NCBI RefSeq assembly: GCF_030272615.1
Contig: NC_081415.1
Coordinates: 368,326,667-368,390,666 of the forward strand
Origin: Cryptomeria japonica
Taxonomy: Eukaryota; Streptophyta; Pinopsida; Cupressales; Cupressaceae
Length of the DNA: 64,000 nt
Direction: 5' to 3'
Below, one piece after another: positions 14,020-26,183 of the stretch (positions are counted from its first letter, which is position 1; the number at the start of each line of letters is the position of its first letter). The notes below the pieces were generated by a model, which was not told where the DNA came from, made no database searches, and saw only the letters and a program-made list of their open reading frames with translations. The translations under genes were made by a program, and so were the position numbers.

Positions 14020-17000
14020 CTATATGAGTCCTTGAGGATCAATGATTTTTTTTGTAGATCCATTAAAATTTAGTTTAGTGAAACATGGAGGAGGGGGTTC
14101 CATTTTATGTGTTTCTTGTTTTCATTAAAGGGAACATGTTTAAGAGGCTTCTCTTGAATGGGAGTGTAATTTGTTTCCACTCCTTTACAAGATTAGAATC
14201 CCATGAAGTGAAAAGGGATATAAGACTTTTTTTTCTTGGTGGTAACTGCTTTAACATTTTCTGAAATGGAAGCTTCAATCCATTGAATTACTTTTTCAAC
14301 CAATTGAGAGTGCCCTCTAAAAATCCTCTTATTTCTTTCCCATCATAGACTCCAAATCAAAATCAGATGAGATACTTTTGAAATGATAGCATAAAATAAT
14401 TCTTGGTGAAGCAAAGGCCAACTTTCAAGCACATCCTTGAGAGAATTTGGAAGTGGGGCCGACCGATTTAATTTTTCATTAACCACCCCAACAATTTTGA
14501 GAGAATTGACAATGTAGGAGGAGATGATTAGATGACTCTACTTCAAAATTGCACATTACACAATTGAACTCATAGGTGATTCCTAATTGAGGAAGGCAAG
14601 TGCTAGTAAAGATTATTTGTTTCAAAGCAAGCCACGTGAAGACCCCTACCTTTGGGAGAACAACCTCATTCTAATAGAATGCAAACTCTCTTGAAGAATT
14701 TGATGCTCCTTGGAATCTTAGATACTCACACCCCTTTTTAACATTATATGAACCTGTATTTGATGCAACCCAAATCAAGAAATCTAACTTCAAATTTAAA
14801 TGCATATCCCTCTAGAGCAATTCTAAGAGGAGATCCTTTTGATCATTAGGAAATGGGGGTTTTGTAAATATTTTCATTTGGATTGAGTAAGATTATTTGG
14901 TTGGTGTTGGTCAATGTAGTCTTTGACTTTCATTCTCCAGTAATTTTGAAGGACTTCTTTAGCTTGTGATAATTATTGAATATTTGCTAAAGGTGGCTGG
15001 TCATTCCATGAGTCTTCTCAAAACATAACTTTGCTACCATCCTGAATGATCCAAGTCAAAACGGGTAAAAATCATTTCTCTACAACTTTGACATGAAATT
15101 CCACATTTTTGATCCTTGAGGTGGACTTGCAACTATGAAATTTTTCCTAGATCATTCATATCAAGATGTTTTGCTTGAATTATTTTTTCCCATTTTGAAG
15201 GTTTTAAACACATATTCCAAATCAATTTTTCTCCAAGTGCTAAATTTCAAGCCTCTAGATTATGTATTCCTGATCTGCCATTTGACTTTGAATGCAAAGG
15301 TTTTTCCAGGAGACTAAAGGTATTTTATGCTGGTATCCATGTTTCCTTTTCACAAAAAAATCCTTATTTTTTTCTCTCTATATTTGATAGAATTCCCCTA
15401 GGTATTTGAAGCATTAACATAATATATTTTGGTATTGTTGAAAGCACTAATTTGATCATAAATTTTTTTCCTGCAAAGGAAAGTCATTTTCTTTACTAGG
15501 AGGAGACTTTCTTTTGAATATAAGAGGAAATTGTAGATCAGTAAGAACTCTTATTTACCCTAGCAAAGAATGAGATTCTAAGGTATATTACATGGTATAA
15601 AATCTAGTTTAAAGCCTAGATATTTCTATAATCTACTACTGATTAAAAATTGAGTATTTAAAAAGAACACCTTGGATTTATGAGATTTTTTTTTTCAGAC
15701 CTATTATAGCGCAACATTTGTCAAGAGTTGATTTGATTCTCTTTACATCTTAGATTTTTGCATTCCCAAACAACATTATATCATCTGCAAATAGAATGTG
15801 TGTTGTTGATAATTGTGAATTTGGAATAGGTATTCCTTTCCTCTTCAAGTTTGAGTGTTGGAACTTCATATATCTACTGAGACCTTCTGCAAGAATAATA
15901 AAAAGGAATGGGGACAAAAGGTTTCCTTGGCACACTCCTTATGTTGAGTAAAATAAATCACATGGTTTTCCATTCACTAGTATTGAGAATTTTTCCCCTA
16001 AGATGCAAGATAGGATCCATTTACACCATTTATTTGTAAATCCAAATTTAATAAGAACTTTGTGAAGAAAACCCCAATTAACTCTATCGTCTACCTTCAT
16101 CATATCTAATTTGATTATCATTGTAGAGATGTTGTTTGTGTGAGCTATGTGGAGCATCTCATGTTATCTTAGAGATCTTTTTGATTGAAATAATTTAAGC
16201 TAATTTTAAAGATATAGCCTTAGTGAAGAATTTGCAAATGGTATTGCAAAGAGAGATTGGCCAATATGTTGCAAAACAAGGTGGATTAAATCCTTTGATA
16301 ATTAGAGAAATGAAGATTGTGTTGAATTGTTTTAACATGAAGCCATTCCTTCTAGATTCTTCTAATGCCCTCTAGATGTTTATTTCCACAATATCCCATC
16401 AATCGTGAAAAATAAGGCGGGAAAGCCACCTAGTTCTGGTGCTTTTTTTGTATGAAGAGAAAAACCATATTTCTAACCTCCTCCAAAGAAAAGGGTTTGA
16501 GAATATTATGATTATCTTCTTCAAGGACCGACTATGGTATACAACCCAATACCTCATTTACTACAAATTATTTATCTAAGTCCAGATTACTATGGGGGCA
16601 ACAAGTTTGAAAAGAAGTGTATTGCTTCTTCTTGGATTTTACCTTCCTCTATAATTTGATTGCCTTTTGAAGTCTTAATCTGAAAAACAACATTGCTGTG
16701 ATTTTTAGTTTTTGTAGATAAATGAAGAAATTTGTATTTCTATCCCCATGTTTTAACCATAACTCTCTAGACTTTTGACACTAGTAAGTCTCCTCTCTGG
16801 AAAGAATCTCCTTGAGCTCTATTTTTAATGATTTTGGTAGATCATATGATGATTGAAGTGATCCCATTATAAATAATCCCCTCATTGATTATGTAAATTT
16901 TTTGTTTAATATTTGACCTTATCTTTTAAAATGTTTTTGAAATGAGTCCTATTTATTCCTTAATGAAGCTCATTTTTTTTATAAAGTTGAATTATTATGA

Positions 17001-17700
17001 AACTTGGAGTGAAAGGGACATTCACCCACCACTATTTTTAGAGTGGCAAAAATGTTGGTTCTCTAAGCCACATTTGTTCAAACTTGAAATTGGATTAGAT
17101 TTTCTCTCAACCAATAAATCTAAATAAGAGATTTGAAAGGGGTAATGGTTTGAACCTATAAATGGAATTATCTTTGAGGAACAATCACCATTTTGAAGAA
17201 TCTAGTTGAGATTATGAAAAAATCTATCAAGTCTCTCTGGAATATAAAAAATATCCTTTCTCTTGTTTGTCCATACTACCTTACCATTTGAAGGTAAGCA
17301 AACATATAATCTATTAATATTCACAAAATAATTAAACTCTTTAATAATGTTTTTTGGTGGGATAATACCTCCTTGTTTGTCTTGTAGGGATACAATTTTA
17401 TTTAAGTCCCCTCCTACAAAAAAAATGTCATTTTGAATTTGGTCAAGCACCATCGATAATGAGTCGCATAAATTGTTTTTGTTAGTTGTAGATGATGGAC
17501 CATATACATTAATAACCATAAATGTGTGATCAAAGTGTGTTACTATATTAGCATCTAGTTATAACTTGAGATTATTGAGGTTACTTGCATTTTTTATGTT
17601 TTTCATAGAATAGCTAATGATCCCAAAGCTCCCATTGAGGGAACTATTAAATATTGTTGGTATTTCCAACCTTTGAAATTTGTCTGTCCTTGAGACATGG
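14020..17700 (-). mobile_element. Decayed LINE (non-LTR retrotransposon)
   Basis: Read on the minus strand, recognisable LINE domains occur in the expected order. An endonuclease piece lies at 17,519-17,202 (INVYGPSSTTNK, then a VGGDLN motif). The reverse transcriptase core runs from about 16,490 to 15,750, with a degraded KAPGPDGFP-like block at about 16,430, GFLHKVLIKFGF, LSPFLFIILAEGLS and the catalytic ILFADDIMLFG at about 15,790. A zf-RVT-like segment lies near 14,670-14,500 (VFTWLALKQI, then paired Cys and HLLLHC). The C-terminal tail near 14,340 reads WSLWWERNKRIFR. Many frameshifts and stops separate these pieces, so the copy is dead. Its left end is the 3' end of the element; a short poly-T run at about 14,042 could be the remnant of the tail. 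Its 5' part is missing where the DNA transposon begins. Confidence 0.8.
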
Positions 17701-17764
17701 GTATGTGCACAAAGATGGTGGTCTGAAAAGTGGACACCATCCAAAAAAACCATGGAAAAACAAG

Positions 17765-17975
17765 CAGTGCGTACGTGGTTATAAAATTTGAAATCACCGC
17801 GTACGCGCTCAGATCCGTTGTTCCCGAGCCTAGAAAAGGTAGCGCATACACGCTGCTTTTAGGAAAAGGAGTGCATACATGCTACCTTTAGGAAAATGAG
17901 AGTATATGCAGTACTTATAGGAAAATGAGTGCGTATGCACTACTAAGCCCTAAAGGACCACGTACGCGGTACCTA
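17765..17975. repeat. Left subterminal repeat cluster of the DNA transposon
   Basis: Seven variants of a palindromic core occur at about 30-bp spacing: gtgcgtacgtgg (17,768), cgcgtacgcgct (17,798), gcgcatacacgc, gtgcatacatgc, gtatatgcagta, gtgcgtatgcac and cacgtacgcggt (about 17,959). Linkers are A-rich (aggaaaatgag). Such arrays are the usual transposase-binding sites of plant DNA transposons; that role is inferred here. Confidence 0.7.
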
Positions 17976-20448
17976 TCAAAAAAAGTTAAAAAAAAAATAG
18001 GGTCTTATTTTCTCGTGACAGTCACGTTCTTTCCCCATTTTCTTCACCAAACTGCGAACGAGGTGCCTCATTTCTCCTCCAAACCGTGAACGGGGTGCCT
18101 CATTTCTTGTTCGGACTCTATGGATCAAGGTTAGATTTTGTTAAATTTTGTCTTTCTTTCCCATTCAATTTTTTTTACGTTTTGAATTTAATTTCATTAA
18201 TTTTGATTAGGTTTTTTCATTTTTTGTTTCAAAAACCATATTATTATAATCCACAACAAGAACAACAAAATGCACCTCCTGAAAACCCATAAGATACACC
18301 CCCAATTCCTCCTTTTGACCGCACACCTGAAACACATGAGCAATTAATTAATCAATTAGGGCAAAATACGTCTAAAATCAATAGACTGATAGATAAATTG
18401 AAAACATCCAAACTTGAGCATCATAAATCCCTCGCCATTAGCCTAGAAACATTAGCTATTAGTGCCATAGCCATTTCCACACAAATTACAAAATAGGGAA
18501 AATTTTAGGGATAGGTGTCATCAATACTATGCTGACGGGTTATCATACAAGGGAGTCAAAAACAAAAATATTTGTAAACAACAAATATGTGCCCTTTTTG
18601 TTGATCCTAAAACTGGCCATTCATTACTTCTTAATGCAAAGAGGTTTCCCATACATTGGTGTACCAATGTGTAGATGAAGAATATTTTTTATCAGAGGTG
18701 GTGGATGGTCTTTGATGATCCACCTTGTAATAATTATGAGGTGCCATTGTATTTTTTGAGAAAAGTATACTGTGAGTTTGTGCTCAATGTGCGACCAAAC
18801 TATTTTGACATGAGAGAGTTCTATGGTAGAGGTGGCGGCTCTGCCCAAGATAGACCTGGAGCCCATAGGCGAGTAGCCCTGGAGAGTCGTCGCCCCCTAA
18901 TACCCAAACCCAAGGTGCATTAGGCTATCCCAGTAGAGATGAAAGAGTCGATGGAGCTACAGACTCTTCAGATGGCTACAATATTGACTGGTGCCATCAT
19001 CCAGCATGGGATGTCGTTAGCACACCCTATTGTACTGGATGATGAGCCATTAGTTTCTCCAGGTGGCAACACCGAGCCCATTCAACATATGTGTGTCAGT
19101 TTCTCAGGGATAGATGGTGCAACCGGTGCAGATGGATCCACATCTCATCCGTGCACAATTTGTGGGAGTAGATGTCAAGCCCGCACCATTGAGGATTTTG
19201 CGCTGACAGATGAGTTGATGGACATGGTGTTTGCCCATCAACGACAGACATAGGTGTGTTGATTTGAATTCATAGCATTTTATTTATTAGTCACTTTAAA
19301 TTTGTAATTACATAAATGAATTTTCATTTATACATCAATTTAAATTGAGACAAATAATATGCATTTAAGGATGCAACAACGACATCCCATACTCCTCCCC
19401 TAGTTACTATAGCTGCAACTTCGATGCTTGAGGTATAAATTTTGTAACATGTTAAAATAGAATAGTACACTTTGAATTCAAAAATATTACAAGATTTACT
19501 AACTATCTGTAATGCTTGGTCCAATTTTTGGTTTGTAGGTGTTGACAGGGGACCAAATGTCCCAGATTGATGACATCACGCTCTAATCGATCGATTTTGG
19601 CCTACAAGGCTATACTGTATCATATTTTGTACAACCCTTTTTATGTATTGTTTTGATGGAATATGCAAGTCATTTCATTATAGATTTTTTAAATTATGTT
19701 TAATACATTATCTGTACTAATATCTCATGTTAATTTTGTTTTTTTAGGGTACCCCCTCCATGTCTAGGCCTCATCCTAAGAAAAAGAATTCCTCGAAGAT
19801 ACCAAAACGTGGGAAGAAGGTAATTGAACACATTTTTAGTTCTACAATTGTTTGAAAATGTTGAAATCAAGTATTAGTTGGGGTTTGTAGATTGATTAGT
19901 GTTTTTTATCTATTTTACATGTACATCGACCATTGAGCTATGTGGATTTGTTGAATGTACTTGATTCGCCCGTGGATCAAGAGAGGGCGGAGGTATGCAT
20001 CTCTTTACTTTATTTTCTTGATTTCATGATTATATGCATGCGTACATGTGAAATTGTGATATATTACAATCTTATAATTTTTTCATACATGAAATATCCA
20101 TAGCTGTTTCATCAATGGCGAGCCCTCCTCCGTGCACTAGAGAATCATCTCAGGATCCAGTACACTTTTTTTTGATATATTACATTAATTGTTTTTTACC
20201 TACAATACTTATCATTATATTAATTGTATTTAATCTTTGATCATTTTTTGTATAGGTGATAGCGACAGTTTCTCCATCGATGGTGAGCCATCCTCAGTCC
20301 ATTGGAGAATAATCTCAGGCACGAGTACATCATTGTTCTCTATATTATAGCTTTTAAGTGTTTTTGATATATTTATGTAAGTACATTGTATTAATTGTAC
20401 ATTTAATCTACAATAGACCCCTTTGCGGTACGGCCATAACGTGGATCC

Positions 20449-21878
20449 TGATGAATAATGATGAACAATAGATACCCCAACCGGTACTGAGAGGGGGGGG
20501 GGTGAATCAGTACAGACAAAAACTTTCTCAACAACTTATCTAGTTAAAGCAATACCAACTGGTTGTCACCATTACTGAACTTAACCATAGTAGTATCGGT
20601 TAAACACAGTAAGACATCAAACACCATAAACTGATAAGTCTAAACACTTCAAATACAATCAATACTTGATATCAACTTCACCCATAAACATATGCATGTG
20701 GTATACTAGTAATACCATAATCTATTAACTTTGCATGCATAATCATTCAACCAAGTAATACGTAATCATCACATGAAAAATACATAACACATAACACATA
20801 ACACATAACATAGATTTTTCATGTGGAAACCCAAATGGGAAAAACCACGGTGGGGATGAATACCCACAAGGTTGTTTTTGAACTCTTTTGAAGCTCGCCC
20901 TATTAGGAGCCTAGTCCGGTTAAAGACTTCACAATAAGGTTCTGTTAGGAATCGATCCTGTTAGAGATCACCCGGTTAAGGGATGGCTATATACCCTGTT
21001 AAAGGTTGAAACCCTGCTAGAGGTTACCTCACTAGAGAATTTGAAGAACTCAATGATATTGAGTCACCTTGTTAAAGGTTTTACAATAAGCGTGTTAAAA
21101 CTACCCAGTAAAGGGATTTTCCAACTGTTGAAATGATTAAAAGACAATAGGTAAAACTTTTGATCTGATAACAACACTACATGCCAAGGCAGATCCTTTT
21201 CATTTCCTCTACTTTGCAATCACACTCTGCAGTTTTCCTCTTACTGGTCTGGCAAGTATCTCATCACTCGGATACACACAACATTTGCCAACAACTTACA
21301 ATAACAAACATCATCAACCTTATAGACATCAGTTAGGTCGGTAGCATAAACCCTAAACCCTAAGCATCTTAGGTTTACAACATAGATGGTCCAATCCTGA
21401 CCGTCCAAACACATTGCATAGAGTATTACAATTTCAAATAGATCACAAGACAATCTGCATCGTTCATTTTTCACCGCACATGGGAATTAGTAACCCATCA
21501 CTCTCTCTTCTCATACTGCCAAGAAGAATGATCATTCTCGAGGTAGACATTTAATGCAATCGATCTTCTCATGCAAGATCCTCAAGGAAATCCTTCATGC
21601 ACACAAGGTTGACTTGCCACCTCGATCTCATTCACATCTCTTAGGTAACTCATCATAGAGTATCACCGGTTGCATCACATAAGCGAGATTGCCAAATCGA
21701 TAACCCTAGAGCTGAGACTACCAACCGATTAGTCACACTTAGTGAAACCTTGACACCGGTTTACTGCATCTCTTCCTACCTCTTCATACCGGCTCACTTG
21801 AACTTATTGACATCAATGACAACATACATTATCATCATATCAATATGCCGGTTCATCATATGCCAATGATATCCAACA
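20449..21878 (-). repeat. 3' LTR of the copia element
   Basis: On the plus strand it begins TGATGAATAATGATGAAC and ends GATATCCAACA, matching the other LTR at both ends. It contains a run of about 11-12 G near 20,495 followed by tgaatcagta, a feature shared with the unrelated-length LTRs at 12,721 and 43,206. Confidence 0.92.
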
Positions 21879-21891
21879 ATCTCCCCCTTTT
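21879..21891 (-). promoter_or_regulatory. Polypurine tract of the copia element
   Basis: Read on the minus strand this is AAAAGGGGGAGAT, immediately before the LTR start TGTTGGATATC. It is the expected plus-strand priming site. Confidence 0.85.
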
Positions 21892-22158
21892 GCATTGATG
21901 GTAATACTCAGTGTAACATTGCAACTGTAGACATCATAGACCAGTGTATCTTCATCATCAGATATCTTCTCCTCCATACGTCATAGATCTTCTCCTTCGT
22001 ACATCATATATCTTCTCCCCCTTTGACAACAATGCCAAAGTGGAGGCACAAGCTTCCAAAATCTACTATGCTGCTCCCCCTAAGGAGTAGCATCCTTCAA
22101 CACATCAATCCTGAAGAATTTGTCACTGTAGTACTTGACTGATGCAGACCACACAACT

Positions 22159-25100
22159 TTAATTGATTTCATGAAGGGGCAGAACCCCTAATTCACCTCT
22201 CAAAAAGGTAAATGTGGTCTTCGGTAAGGGCTTAGTGAATATGTCTGGTAGCTACTCCTTACTGGAAACATGTTGTAGTACAACCTCCTTATTCTGAACT
22301 TTCTCTCTCAAGAAGTGATATTTATGCTCAATGTGCTTAGTTCTAGCATGCAATACCAGATTCTTGGAAATATTTATTGCACTTGGGTTATCACAAAATA
22401 TATTCACCTATTCAGATACAGGTACTTTGAAACCTTCCAATACATGCTTCATCGAAATTGCTTGAGTGTAGTTCATAAATGCTGCCACATATTCTGCTTC
22501 AGCTGTAGATTGGGAAATACAACTATGCTTCTTACTTGTCCATGATACTAATCTTCCTCCAAGAAAGAACGCTCTACCAGTTGTGCTCTTCCGGTTGTCC
22601 ACATTACCTCCCCAATCGGCATCGGTATATACCTTGAGATTATAGTCACCATTATATGGATACCACAATCCATAATCAATTGTTCCTTTTAGATATCTAA
22701 GAATCCTTTTGACAACTACCACGTGGGATTCTCTTGGACATTTATGAAAATGAGCTACTATGCCTACTGCATGAGCAATATTTGGTCTGCTGTGCACCAC
22801 ATAGTACAACTTACCGATCATTGACAGGTACTCCTTCTCATTCAGTAGTGCTGAATCATCTTCCTTAGTCAATTTACAACTAGTCACCATTGATGTACCA
22901 ACCGGTTTGCTTTCCTCGATGCCAAAAGTCTTCAATACCTCTTTGACATACTTGGACTGGGTAATAAAGATACCCTCTTTCATCTACTGAATGTGTAAAG
23001 CAATGAGGAAATTTATCTCTCCTATCAAAGACATCTCAAACTCTTTCTTCATTTCATCTGCAAACGCATGACTCATTTTATCATCTCCTCCAAAGATTAT
23101 GTCATCCACAAACACTTCACAGATCAGAATCTGATCACCTTCTGATTTCAAGTAGATGTTTCTATCTTCACTTGTTCTCTAAAATCCAATCTTCACAAGA
23201 TGAGAGTGTAGTCTTTCATACCATGCCCTAGGTGCCTGTTTCAGTCCATATAGGGCTTTGTGTAACCTGCACACCATGTCACTATCTTCTGATAAGGCAA
23301 ACCCTTCTGGTTGCACTATATACACTTCCTCTTCTAAGATTCCATTTAGAAAAGTAGAATTCACATCCATCTGATAAACCTTAAATCCCTTAAATGCTGC
23401 AAATGCAAGTAGCATTCAAACACCTTCTAGTCTAGCCACAGGAGCAAAGGTTCTCCATATTCTTCTCCCTCCTCCTGAGCGTATCCCTTGCATACAAGCC
23501 TAACCTTGTTTCTTACAACTGTGCCTTCTTCATTCAACTTATTCCTGTAGACCCATTTGGTACCTATGACTTTTTTATGTTCTGGTTTGGGCACCAAAGA
23601 CCATGTTGCATTCTTTTCTATCTAGTCTAGCTCCTCTTCCACTGCTTTAATCCAGTCTTCATCTGTAAGAGCTTCTCTGGAAGCCTTGGGTTCAAATTCA
23701 TAATTCATGCAAAAGTTATCCTTCACTTTTCTTCTTGTGAGTATCCATGCTTCTTTATCTCCTATGATTTGCTTTGGATCATGATGCAACTTCACATATC
23801 TAGGAATGACTCTAGCTTGATCTGCTAGCTTTTCTTCTTCTTCTTGTCTTACTGTAGCTTCTACCGGTACAGGAACACTGAGATCTTTACAAGTTTCCTT
23901 CTTAACTGGTTCCCAAAAGGCTATACTCGGTTCATCTTCCAATTCTTTGCTGCATGTTTCCTCAGGGGATTCATCAACCCTGACATCGATACTTGCAACA
24001 ATTTTCTAAGTTCTATTGTTGTAGCACTTGAGAGCTTTGCTCTTAGTGGAATACCCAGAAATATTCCTTCATCACATTTTGCATCAATTTTGCTCAAATG
24101 CTCACCTCTCTTGATATAGCACTTACTACCAAACACTTTAAAGTAACTCACAGTGGGAGTTTTCCCAGTCCAATACTCATAAGGAGTTTTATCTTTGCCT
24201 TTCTTGATGAGTACCCGGTTCATAGTATAGATTGTAGTGCTCACCGCTTCTCTCCAAAAGGTGTGAGCAACTTTTCCTTGGATCAACATTGTTTTAGCCG
24301 CTTCAACTATAGTCCTATTGTTTCTTTTTGCTATGCTATTCTGTTGTGGTGTCCTTGGGGAAGACAACTGCCTCTTGATACTGTCATCTTCACAGTACTT
24401 ATTGAATTCATCAAAAGTGAATTCTCCTCCTTGATTAGTTCTTAGGCATTTTATATTTTTACCACTTTCTTTCTCTACTAATGCTTTGAAAGATTTGAAC
24501 TTTCCAAATGCACAAGATCAAGTAAATTTTCAGCTGAGAAAGACTTACCTTTAAAAGTTGAGGAAGACATCTTCCCAAGTTGACATTCTCTGCACAAAGA
24601 ATTCTCAGGTTTGTTCAGCAAAGGTAATCCTCTTACCGCCTTGATCTTACCAACTTTAACAATGTTGTCAAAGTTCATATGACAGAGTCTCCTATGCCAT
24701 ATCCAACTATCATCAAACTTAGCCATTAGACACCGACTTATCTTGGCATTCAACTAAAATAGGTTACCTCTGGTCTGCTTACTGGTGGCAATAAGTTCAC
24801 CACTCTTCCCAATTATACTACAGACTCCACCTTTGAACTCCAGAACTAGTCCTTTGTCATTCAACTGAGCAACACTCAACATGTTATGCTTAAGACCTTC
24901 TACCCAGTAGATATCATCTGCACTGCTCTTTCCATTCAGTGAGATGGATCCTTTACCTTTCACCAAGCATGGTGCATCATTGCCAAATCTGACAACACCT
25001 CCATCATATTCCTCCAGAGACATAAACTTTCTCCAATCACCAGTCATGTGGTGAGAACAACCACTATCAATTATCCACTCATTAGAGTTGTCAATGTGAG

Positions 25101-26112
25101 AGACAAGAGCTTTTTTGTCAGACACTTCTTCCTTTACTTCTACAAACACTATGTCTTCATTTTCATCATCCTCAGATTCTTCATCAGTGACACCTTCATC
25201 CACAACAACTAGACAATTTCTTTTATTTCCTCCTTTATACTTTCTAAACCTCTCTGGTTTATCCTTATTGTCATTGTTAGGGCAATTAACAACTATATGT
25301 CCTATCTTGTTGCAAGAAAAACATTTTAAAGGAAGTTTACCTCTATATTTTCCAGTTCCCCTCAGAAGTCTTTTAGCAAGAAGAGATTCAAACTCCATTA
25401 GAATATCTTCATCATCCATATCTCTGCATTGTCTGGATTCATAAATGGTACTAGTATCTTTTCCTTTTTTGGATGGTACAATAGATGCTCTAAAGGCTGA
25501 CTCAGTCTTCTGAAAACTTCCATCATAGCTATTCAACTCATATGCAGTTAACTTTGCAATGATAGAATCTAAGGATACCTTGGTTTTATTAATAGACCTT
25601 AGTTCTTGGATAGCAGCAACTCTAATTGCATAGATTGGTAACAATGATCTAAGGAATTTACTAACAATAGTGGTGTCATCAATAGTTCCACCAACGCTTT
25701 TGATATAACCAACCACAATCTTAATCCTAATGCCATATTACTGAATGGTCTCACCTTCAACCATTCTCATATCCTCAAATTTACCTCTAAGGATTTCTAC
25801 CTTAGCTTGCTTTACATGCTCATCACCACCATAGATGTTTTCTAGTGCATCCCATACATCCTTAGGTGTGTCCTTGTCTTGTACATAAATAAACTCAATA
25901 TTTGACAGGCTGCTGACAAGGGCTTCCATGAATTGCCCATTTTCCTAGATCTCTCTCTTCTGATCATCAGTCAGAGTGCCAGTGGGAGTCACATAGGCAT
26001 TCTCAACATAGCTCCAGTTTTGAGCACCCATATTCTTGATGTAAATCTTCATTCTGTCCTTCCATATCTTAAAGTTGTCTCTATTGAACTTAGGACCTTC
26101 CCTCTTCATCAT
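22159..26112 (-). pseudogene. Copia gag-pol polyprotein, inactivated
   Basis: The minus-strand frame starts at the ATG at 26,112 and ends at the TAA at 22,159. In order: Gag (26,112 to about 25,200) with a CCHC knuckle (CFSCNKIGHIVVNC, about 25,300); protease (WIIDSGCSHHMTG, about 25,060); gag-pre-integrase (WHRRLCHMNF, about 24,690); integrase core; RT (MDVNSTFLNG, YGLKQAPRAWYE, FVDD at 23,101-23,112); and copia-type RNase H (VYTDADWGG, TAEAEY, IFCDNPSAI). Defects: at least seven in-frame stops at sites where related elements have Gln. An integrase deletion with frameshift near 24,480-24,520 removes the first catalytic Asp region. The usual catalytic Glu of the QQNGVAERKNR-like motif is Lys (QQNSIAKRNNR, about 24,330). 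This copy cannot be autonomous. Confidence 0.92.
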
Positions 26113-26169
26113 TACAACATGATCTTTTACCTCAAGCGGTTAAGCTTATATCACCGAGGACCTAGAGTT

Positions 26170-26181
26170 GCTCTGATACCA
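26170..26181 (-). promoter_or_regulatory. Primer-binding site, initiator Met tRNA
   Basis: The minus strand reads TGGTATCAGAGC, the standard sequence complementary to the 3' end of plant initiator tRNA-Met. It lies two bases inside the LTR end at 26,184. Confidence 0.93.
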
Positions 26182-26183
26182 AT

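Noticed and set aside
18624-18866. Minus-strand 80-codon ORF opposite the accessory gene
   Set aside because: The plus strand gives the long continuous protein-like reading; the minus frame is its shadow.
23844-25444. Plus-strand ORFs across the copia gag-pol, for example 25,115-25,444
   Set aside because: Ser/Thr/Phe-rich complements of the acidic Gag and protease coding strand.
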